Assembly: GCA_032173965.1 (NCBI GenBank)
Contig: JAVUNC010000019.1
Coordinates: 17,166,234 to 17,230,233, forward strand
Direction: 5' to 3'
Origin: Sitta carolinensis
Lineage: Eukaryota > Chordata > Aves > Passeriformes > Sittidae
Length of the DNA: 64,000 nt
Shown here: positions 49,201 to 62,990 of the stretch, one piece after another
Numbering within the stretch: position 1 is the first letter of the stretch
Layout: every line of letters starts with the position of its first letter
Notes under the pieces: model-generated
The model's input: the letters and a program-made list of their open reading frames with translations, nothing else
Databases searched by the model: none
What the model was told of the DNA's origin: nothing
Program-made: the position numbers and the translations under genes

Positions 49201-51639
49201 AAAGAGCAAACAAGGACACCACAACTACTGAACACACAGGAACTCGTCCAGCTCCAACAGACACAGCATTTCCCACCCCCTGCCGGGATTTTCACATAGC
49301 AACGCCTTAGCAGGCACGTGAAGGGAGCCAAAACAAGAGCAGGACTTGCTGCCTTAGCTCTTCCTTTTGCAGCCTTGCAGGAGGGAAGGGAGACAATCAG
49401 GGTCCTTGCAGCCCATAACCTGTAAAGCCAGTGTCAGTGCACTTTTACCTGCTCCCCAGACTTTTGCTTCTCATCTATCAATCCTGCCTCATGAAAATGC
49501 TGTGCCACAAACACACGTTCATCTCTCAGTCGTTATATGCCATCACTGGAAGCAGGAATGCCCCTGCAACCCATTAAATGCCACAGACTGGGGCACACCA
49601 CACAGCTGGGACAGTCCAGCAGATGCTGATCTGGTCTGTGTTGTGGGCTCCCACTGGCAGTGCCCATCAGCGACAATCTTTGGGGTGATCTAAAATAGCA
49701 GGTCTGAGTAGGTCTTATTTATCAGCATCCTGGTGGGTGCTGAGCTGCCAGCACATTCCAGCCCTAAATGAGGCACACGAGGAGCCCTGCCGAGGTCAGG
49801 GAGACGGATCAGCTGAGCAAGGCTTACCCACGAGAACTGCAACACAAGCTCCTGCTAATTGCACTGAGAGCAGGCTAGGCCCCAAGGAAGGGATGTACCA
49901 AAGACATCCAAGAGGATTCTCTCTGCATCCTTGTGTGAATTCACCTGTGGAGTACACACCAAACATAGATGTGTACTAGGAATGAGAGATACAGAAGCCT
50001 GAATGGCATCCAGGCAATATCCCTATCTTGCAGTACACTGGTTAGCCTCCTAGATCCAGCCCACTGTGCTACAACCCTGCTTCAAAACAGTGTCTTACAT
50101 TAACATATTGATTTTTCCAAAGGAGACTTTCCAGTGCACTATTCATGATAAAAGTTGTGATGCTGCTTCTGGTAACAGCAATCAGAAACCCAACAGGGAG
50201 AGGAACACAGCCCAGGCAGTGTAACTCAGAATCACATTGCTGCAAGACATCTACTCTTTAGTGCAAGACACTAATCAGATCATCAAGAGCACACCTTGAG
50301 GAGTAACCTCCAGACACTCACCAATGAATCTGCAAACACACATGTTGTCACCACAATCAGGCTGGAGACACAGAGGGGTTTGGTACTCTCATTACAGATT
50401 AGAACAATGGATCACTTCCATTCCCACAGCTTCCCAACCTGGGTATAAGAAAATAAATTGCAACATTGAGAACTGGCAAGTTACAGTCTGTATTTAAAAG
50501 AGAAGGAGATGGCAAGTAGCTGTGTGTAATGTTTAGTGCTTTATGAAACCCTCCCCTATTTTTCTCTAAACAATTATCAATAAAGTAGTAGCCTGTCTTA
50601 ATGCAGCCCAAATCCAGCCCCTCTATGATAAGGATTTAAAGGTGCTTAAACCTAGTTTGTAAGCAGCTTCATTTCTGATGAGGATTACAAAGTATCTTGA
50701 GTGTAAATCCTGCATTCTTCAGTAAGCTTAGAAGAAACGAAAATATATTGTCCAAAATTCTTTACTAACCAATCAACTGATCAACATTAGTGTCAGGATG
50801 GTGACAAAATTGCTTTCTACATATCTGTGAGTATTCAATTATCGTTTGTGCTTGCAAAGGAACATGAAGTGTTGGTTACTTTGGGACTTTCCCAGCTCCC
50901 TTTGGAAACCATTTGTGCTATTAAATCATTTATTCCCAGCACTGTGCTCAGCTGACAGTCCCATACATCAGCTCATCCTGAAGAGAGGATCTGTATAAAG
51001 TCTCTGAGCAGCTCTTCCCAGCACAGGCCGCTCATGTCTGCGGCCAAGACATCGGTACAGTACAGCACCACCCTACCTGGTCTTATCAAACCTAAAGGAA
51101 GGCTGGTAATTTCCATTTCCCCCCTCAACACCCAGACCTACTTTCCTTTAAAAACTCTGATCTTTGCATCCCTTTCCACCCCCTCGTACACCGCAGTTTC
51201 TATAATCATCACCTTATATAAGAGACCCAGAACCGGGAGCGGTTATTTATCCATGTTTGCGTGCCCTCGCTTTGTCCCCGGAGAGCACCAAAATAACCTA
51301 ACAGGTCCCCATTTGGTACACGTGGGCTGCCATACCCTTGTAATCAGTGGTGCCCGCTGTCACCCTAAGGGGAACAATGCTGGGGACAGAGAAAAAGGGT
51401 TCATGCTGAAGGTATCATATAGGGGCCCTGCTCTGGTGCTGTTTTTCCAAATGCTGAACTCCACTCACATGCTACACAGCGGGTGATGGAGTACCCAGCT
51501 CTGCCAGTGCCCTGGGTTTGCAGAATGGAAGGCTTGCAGGAAAGCAGGAGGGAGAATCCACAGTCTCAGAGTCAGTATAACAGGCAAACCTGTACCCACC
51601 CAGAGAGCCAAGCTTCTGACTTGGCCCTTGTGTGGCTTT
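43294..51639. other. Non-coding sequence
   Basis: Nothing identifiable as a gene. The stretch 43420-43700 is AT-rich and has the look of a conserved non-coding element, but this cannot be judged without alignment. A GC-richer patch at 45260-45560 produces long overlapping frames on both strands without splice support. The ATG-initiated frame of 150 codons at 51034-51486 (plus) has no recognised similarity. Confidence 0.4.
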
Positions 51640-52270
51640 TATTGTCGGCCTGCTTATTATCAGGTAGCCTGTTACAGCAGACCAACCATTAGGGGTAGAA
51701 ATGAACCAAGACACGGACATTTAATTTAATAACGTGTAAAGGGTCCTGGTTTACCCTTTGTTATAACTTAGCTATCCTGACTGACTACAGCCAGCTCCTG
51801 CTGTGGGGTCCCACTGCAGACTCTGCCTGCTAGTTTTCTCCTGCTGGATTATGACTGCAGGTACCAGTTTGCAAACTGACCACAGGCTTCTACCTAGTTT
51901 GACTGTGACTACAGGCTCCAACTCTATCAGACCCAGACTGACCTCATGGCAGATCTTTTGCCAACAGTATTTCTTGTCCCTCTTTCATTCTTCTCTGCAT
52001 CTGTCTGGAGCATTCCTTCTCCCTCAGGGCTCCTTACCTCCTCAAGAATCCCTTCCTCCAGGTCCTCTTCATCAAAAGGGTCCAGGACTAGACTCTCTTA
52101 ACCAGCCAACCCACCCCTTTTATCACCCCTATCTTTATTAGTCACAGCTGCAACCCATTAAGGGCAAGGCTTCTCCTCTTCTTTGGTAATTAGTAGAACT
52201 GTGACTTGTCAGGAGTAAGGTCCCCTGTAGTCCCTTCTTCCACACACACAGTGGTCCTGTTGCAGCATTG
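51640..52270 (-). mobile_element. Possible LTR remnant of an endogenous retrovirus
   Basis: Read on the minus strand, the segment has an LTR-like order: a TATA-like GTGATAAAAGGGG near 52115, a GC-richer middle with repeated GTAGTCA-type phrases, and AATAAA-like signals (GACAATAAAAGCC near 51645). Composition and length (about 0.6 kb) suit a solo LTR. I cannot define clean TG...CA ends or a target-site duplication, and no retroviral protein-coding remnant is visible next to it. The call is tentative; a random GC-richer patch is the alternative. Confidence 0.28.
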
Positions 52271-55200
52271 TGACTCAGCTGGTTTCTAACTGACCTGGCA
52301 GGTTTTTACTGCTCTTCTGTCCTGCTTGCTGGCAGAACAACAAAGTCTGGGGGATTTATGTGCCCTGACACCCACGCAGGAGCTGTGAGAGAAGCCTCCT
52401 CCCAAGGAGAGGAAGTTTTTGTTGACAGATGCCTCTGTTTGAAGTGTCCATGTGTATTTAGGCCCTGATCCATTGGAGTATGGGAGCACTCAGCCTTAGG
52501 CACATCCATATTGCTGTCACCAGGCTATGGAAAGTAAGGTGGGTATTTAAGTCTTTCCTGGGCTTAAAGCTTCCGTTTATTGTCCTGGCAGCTCTTGTAG
52601 CCTGCAGAGCTCTAGCTTGATGATTTACAGAACGGCTGAAGAAGAAAGTTTGCTGCATACACATATTTCTGTAGTGAAAAAGCACAGGATAACTTTATTA
52701 ATCCATTCTGGGGAAGGGCTTTTACAAGCAAACATGCATTTACCCTTTTTATTAGGCATTTCAGCCACAAAATTTATGACCTCAGGGCATTTTTGCCCTG
52801 TGTAGAGTACCCATAGGCAGGAATTGCTGCAGAAGTCAGTGGTGTATGGCATATAAAGGCCTGTTAGACACCATACAGGGTACTGGGGTTAGCAGCAGCT
52901 CCATAGGGACAGACACATCCCACATTTAGTCACTGTTTCAACCCACTCCTTGTCTTGCCAATTTGGTTCCTGCCAAGCTTTCCACTGACTTTCTTACTTT
53001 GAGGGAAGCAGATGGGAACTAGTGGTATTCCAGAAGGCTGGGGGAGTTTCTAATGGGCCCAGACAAGTTTGACAACAAAAATCTAGTCCTGAAGAAATAC
53101 TTTTCTTCTTTAAACAAACAAACAAAAAAGTTTGGTTTTATTGGGAAAAAATCTCAACTTGTCAGCATGCAGAGCTTTCAGTACAAACCAGCACTCCATC
53201 TTGAGTTTTGTGCTACTGCTATCCTCCATCAGCTTTGTTCTTTAGCCAAACCATTTCTTTAGTGAGCTGCTCTAGTCTGGCACCCCTCAAAAGCTGATTG
53301 TCCCTGCTACTTTCCAGACCACCTTCCTTCTCTTTCTCCCTCGTTTCTGCAGAAGTGAACTCCAGACTGTACAATCCAAATTAAAAGACTTAATTTTTAT
53401 AACTTGTCAGCCAGACAAAATTAGTTTTGCTGATAAGGGAAATCCGCTTGTTTGCTGGAAGAGGGACAGAAAGTAGCTGTGCCAGCTCAGGGGATCGTAC
53501 TCAGCCAGGACTGGAAATAGCAGCACTCAGCCTCAGAGTTCATCAGTGAGTTCATCATTTTACTTCTTCAGTAAAATCACCCAAACAATTTCATGATGCT
53601 TCCCTAATCATGCCTCTCTGAAATTCTTCTCCCCCCATCCATTGATTTGGAAAGCAAGTCCCTTTTTCTTCTCTTCAGAAACTGCATTGCTTTACTGACA
53701 GGGTTGAAAATGGACATTATGGTTCTTGGCTGTCTTATTCACTCATCTTCCACAGTGATGGCATACAGCAATGATCAGTAAATACAAGTTTTTACATTTG
53801 AAATGTAGAGAGAGACCTGGTGTCATCCTCACCTCATCTGTGTTATAACAATGCTCAGTTGTCACCTGACCTTTAGAAATCAGCAGATTGAATTACTTGT
53901 AGCATTTGCTGAAGATCCTCCAGGGATCTCACCATAAATTATACTGTATTCTACAAATAGATATGACAACACTAATCAGCAAATTAAATGACAGTGATCA
54001 TTCCCGCAGAGGTACTTAAACATCTGATTGAGCTGGTACATTGGATCTATGCAGCCTTCAGGTTTAGCCTGCAGGGCTACTGCTCTCATGCACAGGAAAT
54101 GCTGACCTTGCAAGCAGGCACCTGTAAGTTACTGAACATGTCTGATAAAAGAAGGGAGAAAAAGCCTGATGCCTCCAAGCAAATGGACATTGATGGATGG
54201 CTACTCCAGTTCCTTCATTATTGTTTTGCTCTGGTATTGCCACTCCTTTGACATTCAACAATTATTCACAGAGGAGCAGGTCTGGACACTTCCTAACACT
54301 CTTTGCCCCAGGCATGGGAGAACCATCAGTACCCCAGCACCAAGATGCTGCCTCCCTGCAAGCAGTCATTGCCAGGTGGTCCTAAAGCTAATCCTCTTTG
54401 AGATAAATTCCAAAGTCTACTCAACAGCCATTTCATAGTGGATAGGGACTAGATCTTGTCCCACCTCTGCCCTCATTGCCCTGTTAAACTGCAGTAGAAT
54501 AATACTTGCCAAAACCCCAGATCATCAGCTGGCTGCTCCTGTGACTGTGCTCTGTGTGTTGCCTACACAGTGTGGTTAGATCAAAAATGCTGGGCAGGAA
54601 AGGCAGGATGCAGGACAGTGAGGCTGGAAGGTGCAAAAGGCCTTCTACAGGTCGTGGGGCAAAGGAGACCATCGTTGGGACCTGGCTTAGAGTGCAAAAG
54701 GCTGGAGAGGCCTGAGGCCATGGCTCTGCTGGGAAGGTCAGCCAAATGAGCACTGAGCCATGTCCTGCACTCACAGCCAGTGTCACCTTCACCTGGCCTC
54801 ATCCTGCAGCCATTCCCTGGAAGCAGGTGCTGCAAGAGAAGGGCAGCACGGAGCCAAGAGGTGTGACTGCATCCTCCACCACAAGCTGTTATTGTGACAG
54901 CTCTATTACAGTCTTATAGAAACAACTCCTGGGAAGTGTAAAGCACTATAAAAAAAAACAGGCAGGGAAATCATCTGTCCTGCAATATGCCAGCTTTGAC
55001 TGCAGAAGAGGAGGGGATGCCAGTGAAGATCTGCAATGAGTTCTTTCCCTGGCTCTTTCTTTGGCCACAGTTGGTTATTGTTCACCCCCAAACCACTATT
55101 TCTCCTCATAAGTCTGTGTCGCTGACACATCTGATGTTTATTTCATAGCAGCCCTCTCCCCCAGAAGATTAATTTGTTTTTCATACAAGCATGAACATCT

Positions 55201-58200
55201 CAGCCCCAGCAGAGATGAAGGGATGAACAGCCCTTTCTCAAACTGCCTTTGATAGGGAAAAGCCAAAGATGCTTATCCCAGGAATCACTAGCTGGGCTCA
55301 GAGTTAAGAGGGGACTCTGCATCCACACAAAGCAGTACAGGTTGTGGAGATACCATGGTGATTTCCTACTCCAGGGGGCCATTAACACAAAATCCAAGCT
55401 GCTGTTTGCTGTGCATGTCCATGCTAGGATTTCAGTGAGGGATTTTGGGAATGGAAATACATTTTTTGGTTAAACAAAGTGTCAGATCCTGTACAGACTC
55501 ATAGGAATACACAGCACTCCTCAGAAGAGCATGAGACTTCTGGAGTCACCTCTGCTACAGCAATCTGAGTTGTGCACTCAGCCTGGTACCAGCTGCAGCA
55601 GTGCAGCCCTGCTGGGACCCAAGCCACATGTTCCCACTGCTCTGCTCCTTCAGGAACCTGCAGCATCATCCTGGCTTGGCCACCATGGCCACCAGGAGAG
55701 GTCTTTGCTCTCTGCACACCTCTGGGTGCTAGGAATGCATCTTCCTGATCCAACAACGTGCCAAGAGCAGATACACCTAGCCACTAAAAATTCAGCATAA
55801 TGTTTCTTTTTTTTTTTATTTTTTCCATATAGTCACACATAGTACTTGGTAGCAACACCATCTGATAACCCAGCATAAACAATCCTGCTCATTTGTGTTG
55901 CCTCGTTGGCGTTCTCCATAGAGACACACACACACAAGTTTTCTCTTTATGTGCCACTCCTCCCACCTTGGGGAAGGAAATTAGAAGTGCTGATGGAGGA
56001 GATCCAGTCATTTCCTTCCAACTTCTGGTGGCATCAGCTCAACAGTGACAGTTTGTAAGGCAAAACAAATGGCTTGTGAAGCGAGTGTGTGTTATGGAGA
56101 CCTACCCAGAAGAAATGCCTGTCAGGTATTCCAGAAATTCACTGTGACTTTGGTACATTTTTGTTTGACAAGAGCTATGCTGCAAATTTTAGCTTTCACC
56201 CTCATTACCGCAAATTATTCCCCCAGCTGAAGTGCCTTTTCTCTTAGGCAGTACATTGAAAATCTATGCTGTACTCTCAATCAGCATCACCCTTCTGTCA
56301 AGGGAATGCCTTCAAGGGCTTCACTCTGCACCTGGCACTTCTTGTGGAGGAGCCCTTGCAGCAAAAGGAAAGTTTTCAGCCTGAGGAGCAGCACCCAAGA
56401 GCTGCTGGCAGGAGAATCCTCACTGGCAGCTTAGAGGAGCTGTAGCTAACACACAGACTGACATACCCACCCTCTTACATCCCTTTACACAGTGACACCA
56501 TGAAACACTTGCACAGGAGATCAGGTGTAGGAAGTAACATTGCACCCTGCTGTAGCAACTCTGGATGCCAGCAGAATAGGATTTGAGTTTGAAACAAAAC
56601 ATGATTTCATTTATTTGTACCCTCATTTATTTAAAAACCACATGGCCATGTGGACATTATCACAGGAACAGCCCTTGTCCCTTCCTTGCCTTTTTTGTCC
56701 ACGAATTTCTAAGGCAGCACCAATCCTCTAGGGCCACAGACTTAGCTGGAGCTTTGTGGGAGGCTCATAGTATACATTAATATTACTATATTAATATTGT
56801 AAGAACTACACATAATGCCTTTTGCTTTCCCCCTTCCCCCTCCCCTGTGTCTTCTGTCATGGATATCATGGCATTGTTCTGAATCTCTACACAGCACCTC
56901 TCGTTGTCTGGGAATGGTTACAGGAAAAAATCAAGACAGATATATCAGCGTGGCACACCAAGGAGAATTTAATTTGTCATGAGCTGGAGTAATTAAAAGT
57001 AATTTTTGCATGTTTTGGATGCTGACTTCGGTCAGAGCATGAGCTGTGCAAAATGCTTATTTTTATAGTTTTGACGTAAATCATGGAATGTTTTCTTTCT
57101 TAATTTGGAACACTTGCCCCAAATGTTCCAAGTCTCTGTAGATAAGTCCAGGCTCTTTTCTTCCTCACGACATCCATCCATCCATTAAAGTCCCAGGGTT
57201 GACTGCCCAAGGCTTTTAGCTGGACTGAACACAGGACCAAGGCATTTTTTTAAAGTGGTAACTTCCAACAGTCTTGATAGACCACTGACTCCAAGTAAGA
57301 TGCACAGTTTTGCTGTCTAAAATCTGCCTTCTTCTTTGCAGGAGTGCCATGGGTCATTTGCTTAATAAAACAAACCCAGCCTCCTCCCCCAAGCCCAGCA
57401 CATACACAAAAATAATTTCCTTGGTTTTATTTTTCTCTGGGGATGTTTAAACTGTCAGCTTTGCTGAGCTACATTCTCCCCTCTCATTCTTTCTCATGGG
57501 GATGTCCTGTCACAGGGGACTCGGTGCAAAGTCACATTTTGAAATTTTCCAGAGGATTTAATATCAGTGCATGTATAAAAGACTTGCAAAATCTTTCTCT
57601 TTTGAAATGATCATATTCTATCAATAGTTACTAGAGCTGGTGTTGTTCAGCTTTGGCAAGCAGTTCAAAATATAAGAAGCAAACAATTCTGATCCCAGGG
57701 TTACATGGATGTATCGTTTTTCAGCTCAGTCACTGTCTCAGGGTATGGGCACATGATCATTGGCTCAGTCACCCTGAGATCCATTTGAAATTATCCCATG
57801 TGACTGGAATCCCATTAGTGCTGAACGAGGAGCTCCCTGTTTCCAGTGGTATCTTCTCTTATCCATGGAAAGTCCTGCTTGGCCAACAACAATAAACTCT
57901 TGGAAATGATCACACACATCCTGAAACTTCTACAAGTGAACATGGGAAAAGCAGAAGCTTTAGTTTTGTTTTAACCTAGGACACTGGCTAAGAATCAATT
58001 ACTGCAATGGATAGCAATGCAAAAATGTGAACCCACAGGGCCTGTCTCATATGGATACACATTTGAGAGTTTCTCACATTTGCAGTTTCAGCTGTCATCC
58101 TCTGCAACCACCCACAGCCAGAAGTAACGGTGCGAGATCACCGTCAACACCCTCACATTGAGACTGGGGCTCAGTGTTTAATATCCACGACAACCCATCA

Positions 58201-61200
58201 GTTAAAATCCACTGAAAGTAACTCTCAAAACACTTGAACTGATTAATAATTAAAAGCTGCCTAGATAGGAATGTAACATGCCAAAATGTTGGCTAGCACA
58301 GGCAACTTGGCACAACAATTTGCATTACAGCCTTTTCATCAGTTACAATAAATGAGCGTGGTAGAATCTCTCCTCCACTTAAAATTAATATGAATTTTGT
58401 TGGGTTTTTTTTGGCTCACATATGGCAGAAACATCCTTGTGGCAATAGGAAGGGCCTTGGCAGACCCGTGCCTAAACTGTGTGTTGATGCCTGTGCTTCT
58501 TGCCTTACAAGTCTCCTGTAGGGAGAGCAGGGATTTTGCCCAAATGCAGCCACCATGATCACGAGTGCCTGGCTGTCAGTGTGCCTGGACAGGCTCCATC
58601 TGCAATCAAAGCCACAGTGTGGCTCCCAGAGAAAGCTGCCTGGGAAATGGATGGGTTTTATTGTAAGCTGAGTCCCGCTCCCACTATAACTTGTGGCAAA
58701 TTGCAATTTTGCCAGGAAAAGCAGGATCAGGCGCTGTTGCCTGATGCCTGTATTTCTGCTGGCAAGGAATGCTAGCCAGAAAACCCAAAATGGTTGTAAG
58801 AAACAGCCTCCAACTGGTCTTCCCCCTATTTTATATACATATTGCACGCTTTAAATCAATTACCTGTCTTCTGCAGCTCCCTGTGTTACTGATTTAGTGG
58901 CCTTCACTGATTTGGAGTTGCTAACTCTGATTTTACTGCAGGTGCTATGACGTTGATTTTTTTTTTTTGAGGTATCATTTCCTTGAGTCTTGTGAAAACA
59001 GTTTCCATTTCACAGCTGAGGAATGGCCTCATCTGCTGCTGGTCAAGGAAGGCTGCAAGCATGCAACTGGCAACTGCTCTAAGCACCAGTAATATTAGTG
59101 GGGAATAATTCTTATAATTATAAAAGTAAAGGAATTTTTTATTTAAAGGAGGCTTTACAAATGTTCTAGTTTAGGTTTGGAGTGGGTGGTAGTAGAGAGG
59201 AAGAAATCAGCTCCTGCCCTACTCTACACCAGTGCTCCATCACCCTGCAGTGTACACACCACACTGATTTACACCATACTGACAGACTTAGTGTCCCTAA
59301 AACCTGGTCCCTGTTCTGAGGACTGTTATAAGAAATTAGAGTGGCTGATGTTGAATTCTAATCCTCCAACACTTGCATTTCTCCAGGCATCCCCACCATC
59401 TGCATCCATGATGCTGCTGGGTGGATGAAAGATGACGTGGTTTGGACCAGAGCCTCCTCCTGGCTCAGGGTAAGCACAGCATTATTTTCATTCCACTATC
59501 TGAAGGAGGCAGATCTGGTGGCAATTTAAGAATCATACACTATCACAGGCTATGAAAAGAATAATTTATGCCCTTGAGCATTTCTCAGATCTTTCAGCAA
59601 AATCAGACATCTAAAGGAAAAGCTAGTTCTTTGGAGAGCCACAGGGATGAGTAATGCACCCAAGAGGAGTTGGGGTTCAGACATGAAGGGATTAGCACGA
59701 TCCACCAGTGTGGTTTTGTCATCTCAGACAGACTCAGGCACATCATGTTTCCTTATTTCATAACAGCCATCTGGATGTGGAAATGGAAAGAGGGGAGCTT
59801 GTTCTGTGGTCCTGGTTTGTCTTCCCATGGGCCATACATCACCTTGGGCTTTTGCAGAGGGCTGAGCGCTGCCTTTTGTGCTGGGAGCCTGCACCATTCC
59901 TGTTTCTCTGACACCCAGTGCCACAGACTGCAACAGGCCTTGGTGCCTGTAGCTCTGAAAGAGGGGAAATACTCCAGGAACAACTCAGTGTGATCACAAT
60001 CACCCCAAATGCTTTTAAGTTGGGGTGGAACCTGGTCCATATATAAAATGCCCAGTGCTCCCCCAGGATCTTGTTGCTTTCACACAAGGAGTCACTAAAA
60101 TAGCTTTGCCTCTGCTGGCATTCATTCACCCTCTGCTAGGACAACCTATCCCCCCCAAAAAGCAACCCTGCCCATTAATTGCTACAGCACTGACAATTCC
60201 TACATGAATGGAGGGCTCTATCTGCAGTTCCCTGAGCGTGTGGCACTGGGCAGTCACCATTAAATAGTTGACCTAAAGCAAATCCAAGATGATCTAATTA
60301 TTAAAAAATTAAATAAATACCCCCTCTCCCTCCTCGCCTTGCAGAGACAATACCACCCTGAATTTGTGTGAATGAAGGCTTTCCAGTTTGTCTCCCTCAC
60401 TGAACATTTGATAGTTCATTTAAAAGAAAGAAAAAAGCCCAAGCAGAGCAGAGGGTTCCCTTGTGGAATGTAAGACCTCCAAAGGACTTTTGGCAGCATC
60501 TGGAGATATTATTAAGTTTTCAGACTAGGTATGCATAGCACAATAATTAAGTCCCCTGAAGAGACCCCAGTAATTGATGGAATTTTATGACATCTATTAT
60601 GAGAGTATGAAATGGCTCTTCATAAAAAACAGTATTGGATTTCTCACTCTTTATTCCACATAGACTAAAAATCAATATTAATACCTGGCTAGTGAATTCT
60701 GACACTTAAAGAAGTTTGTGGCACAAAGAGCTCACAACACTGGGTACTAATTGCTGTTGAGCTAATGAGGGGATCGAGAGCACCATGATATGTGCATTGG
60801 ATTAGACAGACTGCTGAAGAAATACCCTTTGTATTTCTATAAGAAATATTGAAGAACTTGCCTTCTGGAACAAAAATCTGAAAGTGTCATTTTGTAGAGC
60901 TGGTTCTTTACTTTTGCCAATGCTCCAGAGTGCTGAAAAACCAAGTGAACAGGGAAGAAATAGGACGTGTACTGTGCATCAGCATTGCAAACAGAGGAGA
61001 TCAAACATCAGACAGTTCTCGAGCATTTTGGGACAGCTGAAATCACCCACTCGGGCATAAGTGGGATTCCAGGCACCGCTGGATCTGCCTGACGATTGTC
61101 CCCTGCTGGGGACAGCCAGGCTGCCCTTTGTTTCCTCCAGCCTGGTGCTGCCGGGGCTGCTGCAGAGCGGCAGCTAGTGCCAGCAGATGGGAAAGGCTGG

Positions 61201-62894
61201 GAAAATGAAAGTGCAACCCGAGGGGAAGGCAGCAACCTGCAGGAAGAATCAGTTTGTATGGAAACAAACTCCTCATTTCACATGCAGGTCATGTGCTGGT
61301 TTATACAACTGTTTTTAAGGTAGTGCTCTGTTTTGACAAAGAGGGCTTTGCTGCAAGGATCTCAGTGCTTGCAGGTGATTGGAATATGGATAAAAGAGAT
61401 ATTTAACTCTCTTTAAGCATGATAATTGTGTTAAGTTCACCTTAACCCATAGTGAAGCAGGGCCAATTAAACTCCAAGATTTTTACCACTGTGTAGAACA
61501 TCAGCAAACGCCTGTCCCAGTTCCTTGGACCCCATCTGGCACCACTGGCATCTGTCCACACCCAGCCCCAATACGAGTGTGCAGGTGGAGTTGCAGCTTT
61601 CCTCAAACAGTTGAGAACAGCAGCATTCCCATGGAGAGCCAGATAATTTCCCTCTCATTAGTTACCTTGACACAAGAAAGTTATCACAGTGCCCCAATCT
61701 GTCATTGGTCTGAGGGAATGGGAATTTTAAAATGGATACGGGTTTTAAATTATGGCAATAGAAAACAGTTGCTTTTTATGGAAAGGGAGAGTGAACGCCC
61801 AGAGCTGGATTTCCTCAGGGAAAGCAGAGAAATTATTTTGTTGCTACCAAGGCGGTACCAGGGTGTTTTCTTCCTATTTCTAGCCCCCTAATATAATAAG
61901 AGGAGCTCATAGCAGCAAGATGCAGGAGACATGCACTGGTGAATCCTCTAATGCACCGAGCGCAATGGGGTCCTGTGCCAGAGAGGCAGCAGGAGCTGTC
62001 TCAGCAGTGCAGAGCAGAGACCTGGGGTGCCATAGCACAGTGGCACTTCATGGCATCACTCCACGTGTGGTACCAGCACAGGTGACACGGGACAGCCTTG
62101 CCCAGAGGTCCCCAACCCCGCTCCCAGCCCAGCACTTCCACAGGGGCAGGAGAACCCCTCCTGGGGAGCAGGAAAGGGCTTCTCTGCCTTCCCTCCTCTC
62201 CAGTCAGCCTGGCAGCTGCCTGCAAGTTTCTGGGCAGGGCATGGAAGGCATGAAGGGGCTCTGTGGTTGCTTCCAGCCCATAAATCAGGGCACAAACAGC
62301 CTGCTGACGGCTGGGCTGTGGTCTCGGGCTTAACGATCAGAGGGAGCACTCTATGCCACCAAAGTGAAAGCTGAGTGTAGTATTTATTTACTGAAAGGAA
62401 TACTGGCTGTTTCCTGTAAGTCCCTTCTCATCAGGAGAGGCTTTTCACCTAGCTTGAGGAACTGAGCTCTCTGCTGAGATCATGCACTCCTCCTCCTTGC
62501 TGGAGCTCTGTCTCCAGCTGTTTCCCCGAGGCTGACAGGCTGCACCTCATGAGTCAGAGATGCATCTTACCACAGGCTTTACAGCCTGGGTTTGCTTCCA
62601 GCCAGGGAGTTCATCTGCTCTGCTCAGCTGGTGGCGAGCTGCAAGAGCACTTGGGTTGAGTTTATTTATTGCTGAGGGCTCCTGGGATGCCACAATTTTA
62701 GTGATTTACACCCTTGGAGAGAGGTGACTCGTTTTCTGGGAGGCATCCCATATGGCTGAATCACCATTCAGGGTTACTTTACTGACCCTGGCAATTAAGA
62801 GGACATTAGAAAGCCTTTCCAAGGGGAATCACAGCCTTAGGGTGATCACATGTGAAAGTGCCCTCCTGGGGGAAAAAAAACGTCAAAGAAAAGA
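52271..62894. other. Non-coding sequence
   Basis: No supportable coding exon or RNA gene. Visible items are an AAAC microsatellite near 53112-53128, a CA repeat near 55925-55937, an AT palindromic stretch near 56775-56800 (TTAATATT repeated), and a plus-strand splice-like pair at 59387-59469. The 143-codon minus-strand frame at 58416-58847 shows no domain and looks random. Confidence 0.4.
55925..55937. repeat. CA microsatellite, short
   Basis: ACACACACACACA, six and a half dinucleotide units, uninterrupted. A similar short CA run occurs near 3988-4001. Confidence 0.8.
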
Positions 62895-62990
62895 ACATTA
62901 TACTAAGAGCAACAGATCTTAAGGCCAGGAGATGCTGTGAGATCATCTGGTCTGGTCTGTCCCTCACAGTCCCCTCTGCTGCATGCACAC
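62895..62990 (-). mobile_element. Old CR1-like LINE tail fragment
   Basis: The plus strand reads CAGATCTTAAGGCCAGGAGATG followed by GTGAGATCATCTGGTCTG. This matches the layout of the ancient CR1 3' ends (reverse orientation) familiar from turtles, crocodilians and birds, in which a TTAAGGCCAGAAGGGACC block precedes GATCATCTAGTCTGACC. Only about 95 bp remain and they are diverged, so the insertion is older than the two CR1 copies at 5.6 and 19.7 kb. Similarity fades after about 62990. Confidence 0.55.

Noticed and set aside
58416..58847. 143-codon minus-strand frame
   Set aside because: Random-looking translation with no splice or promoter context.
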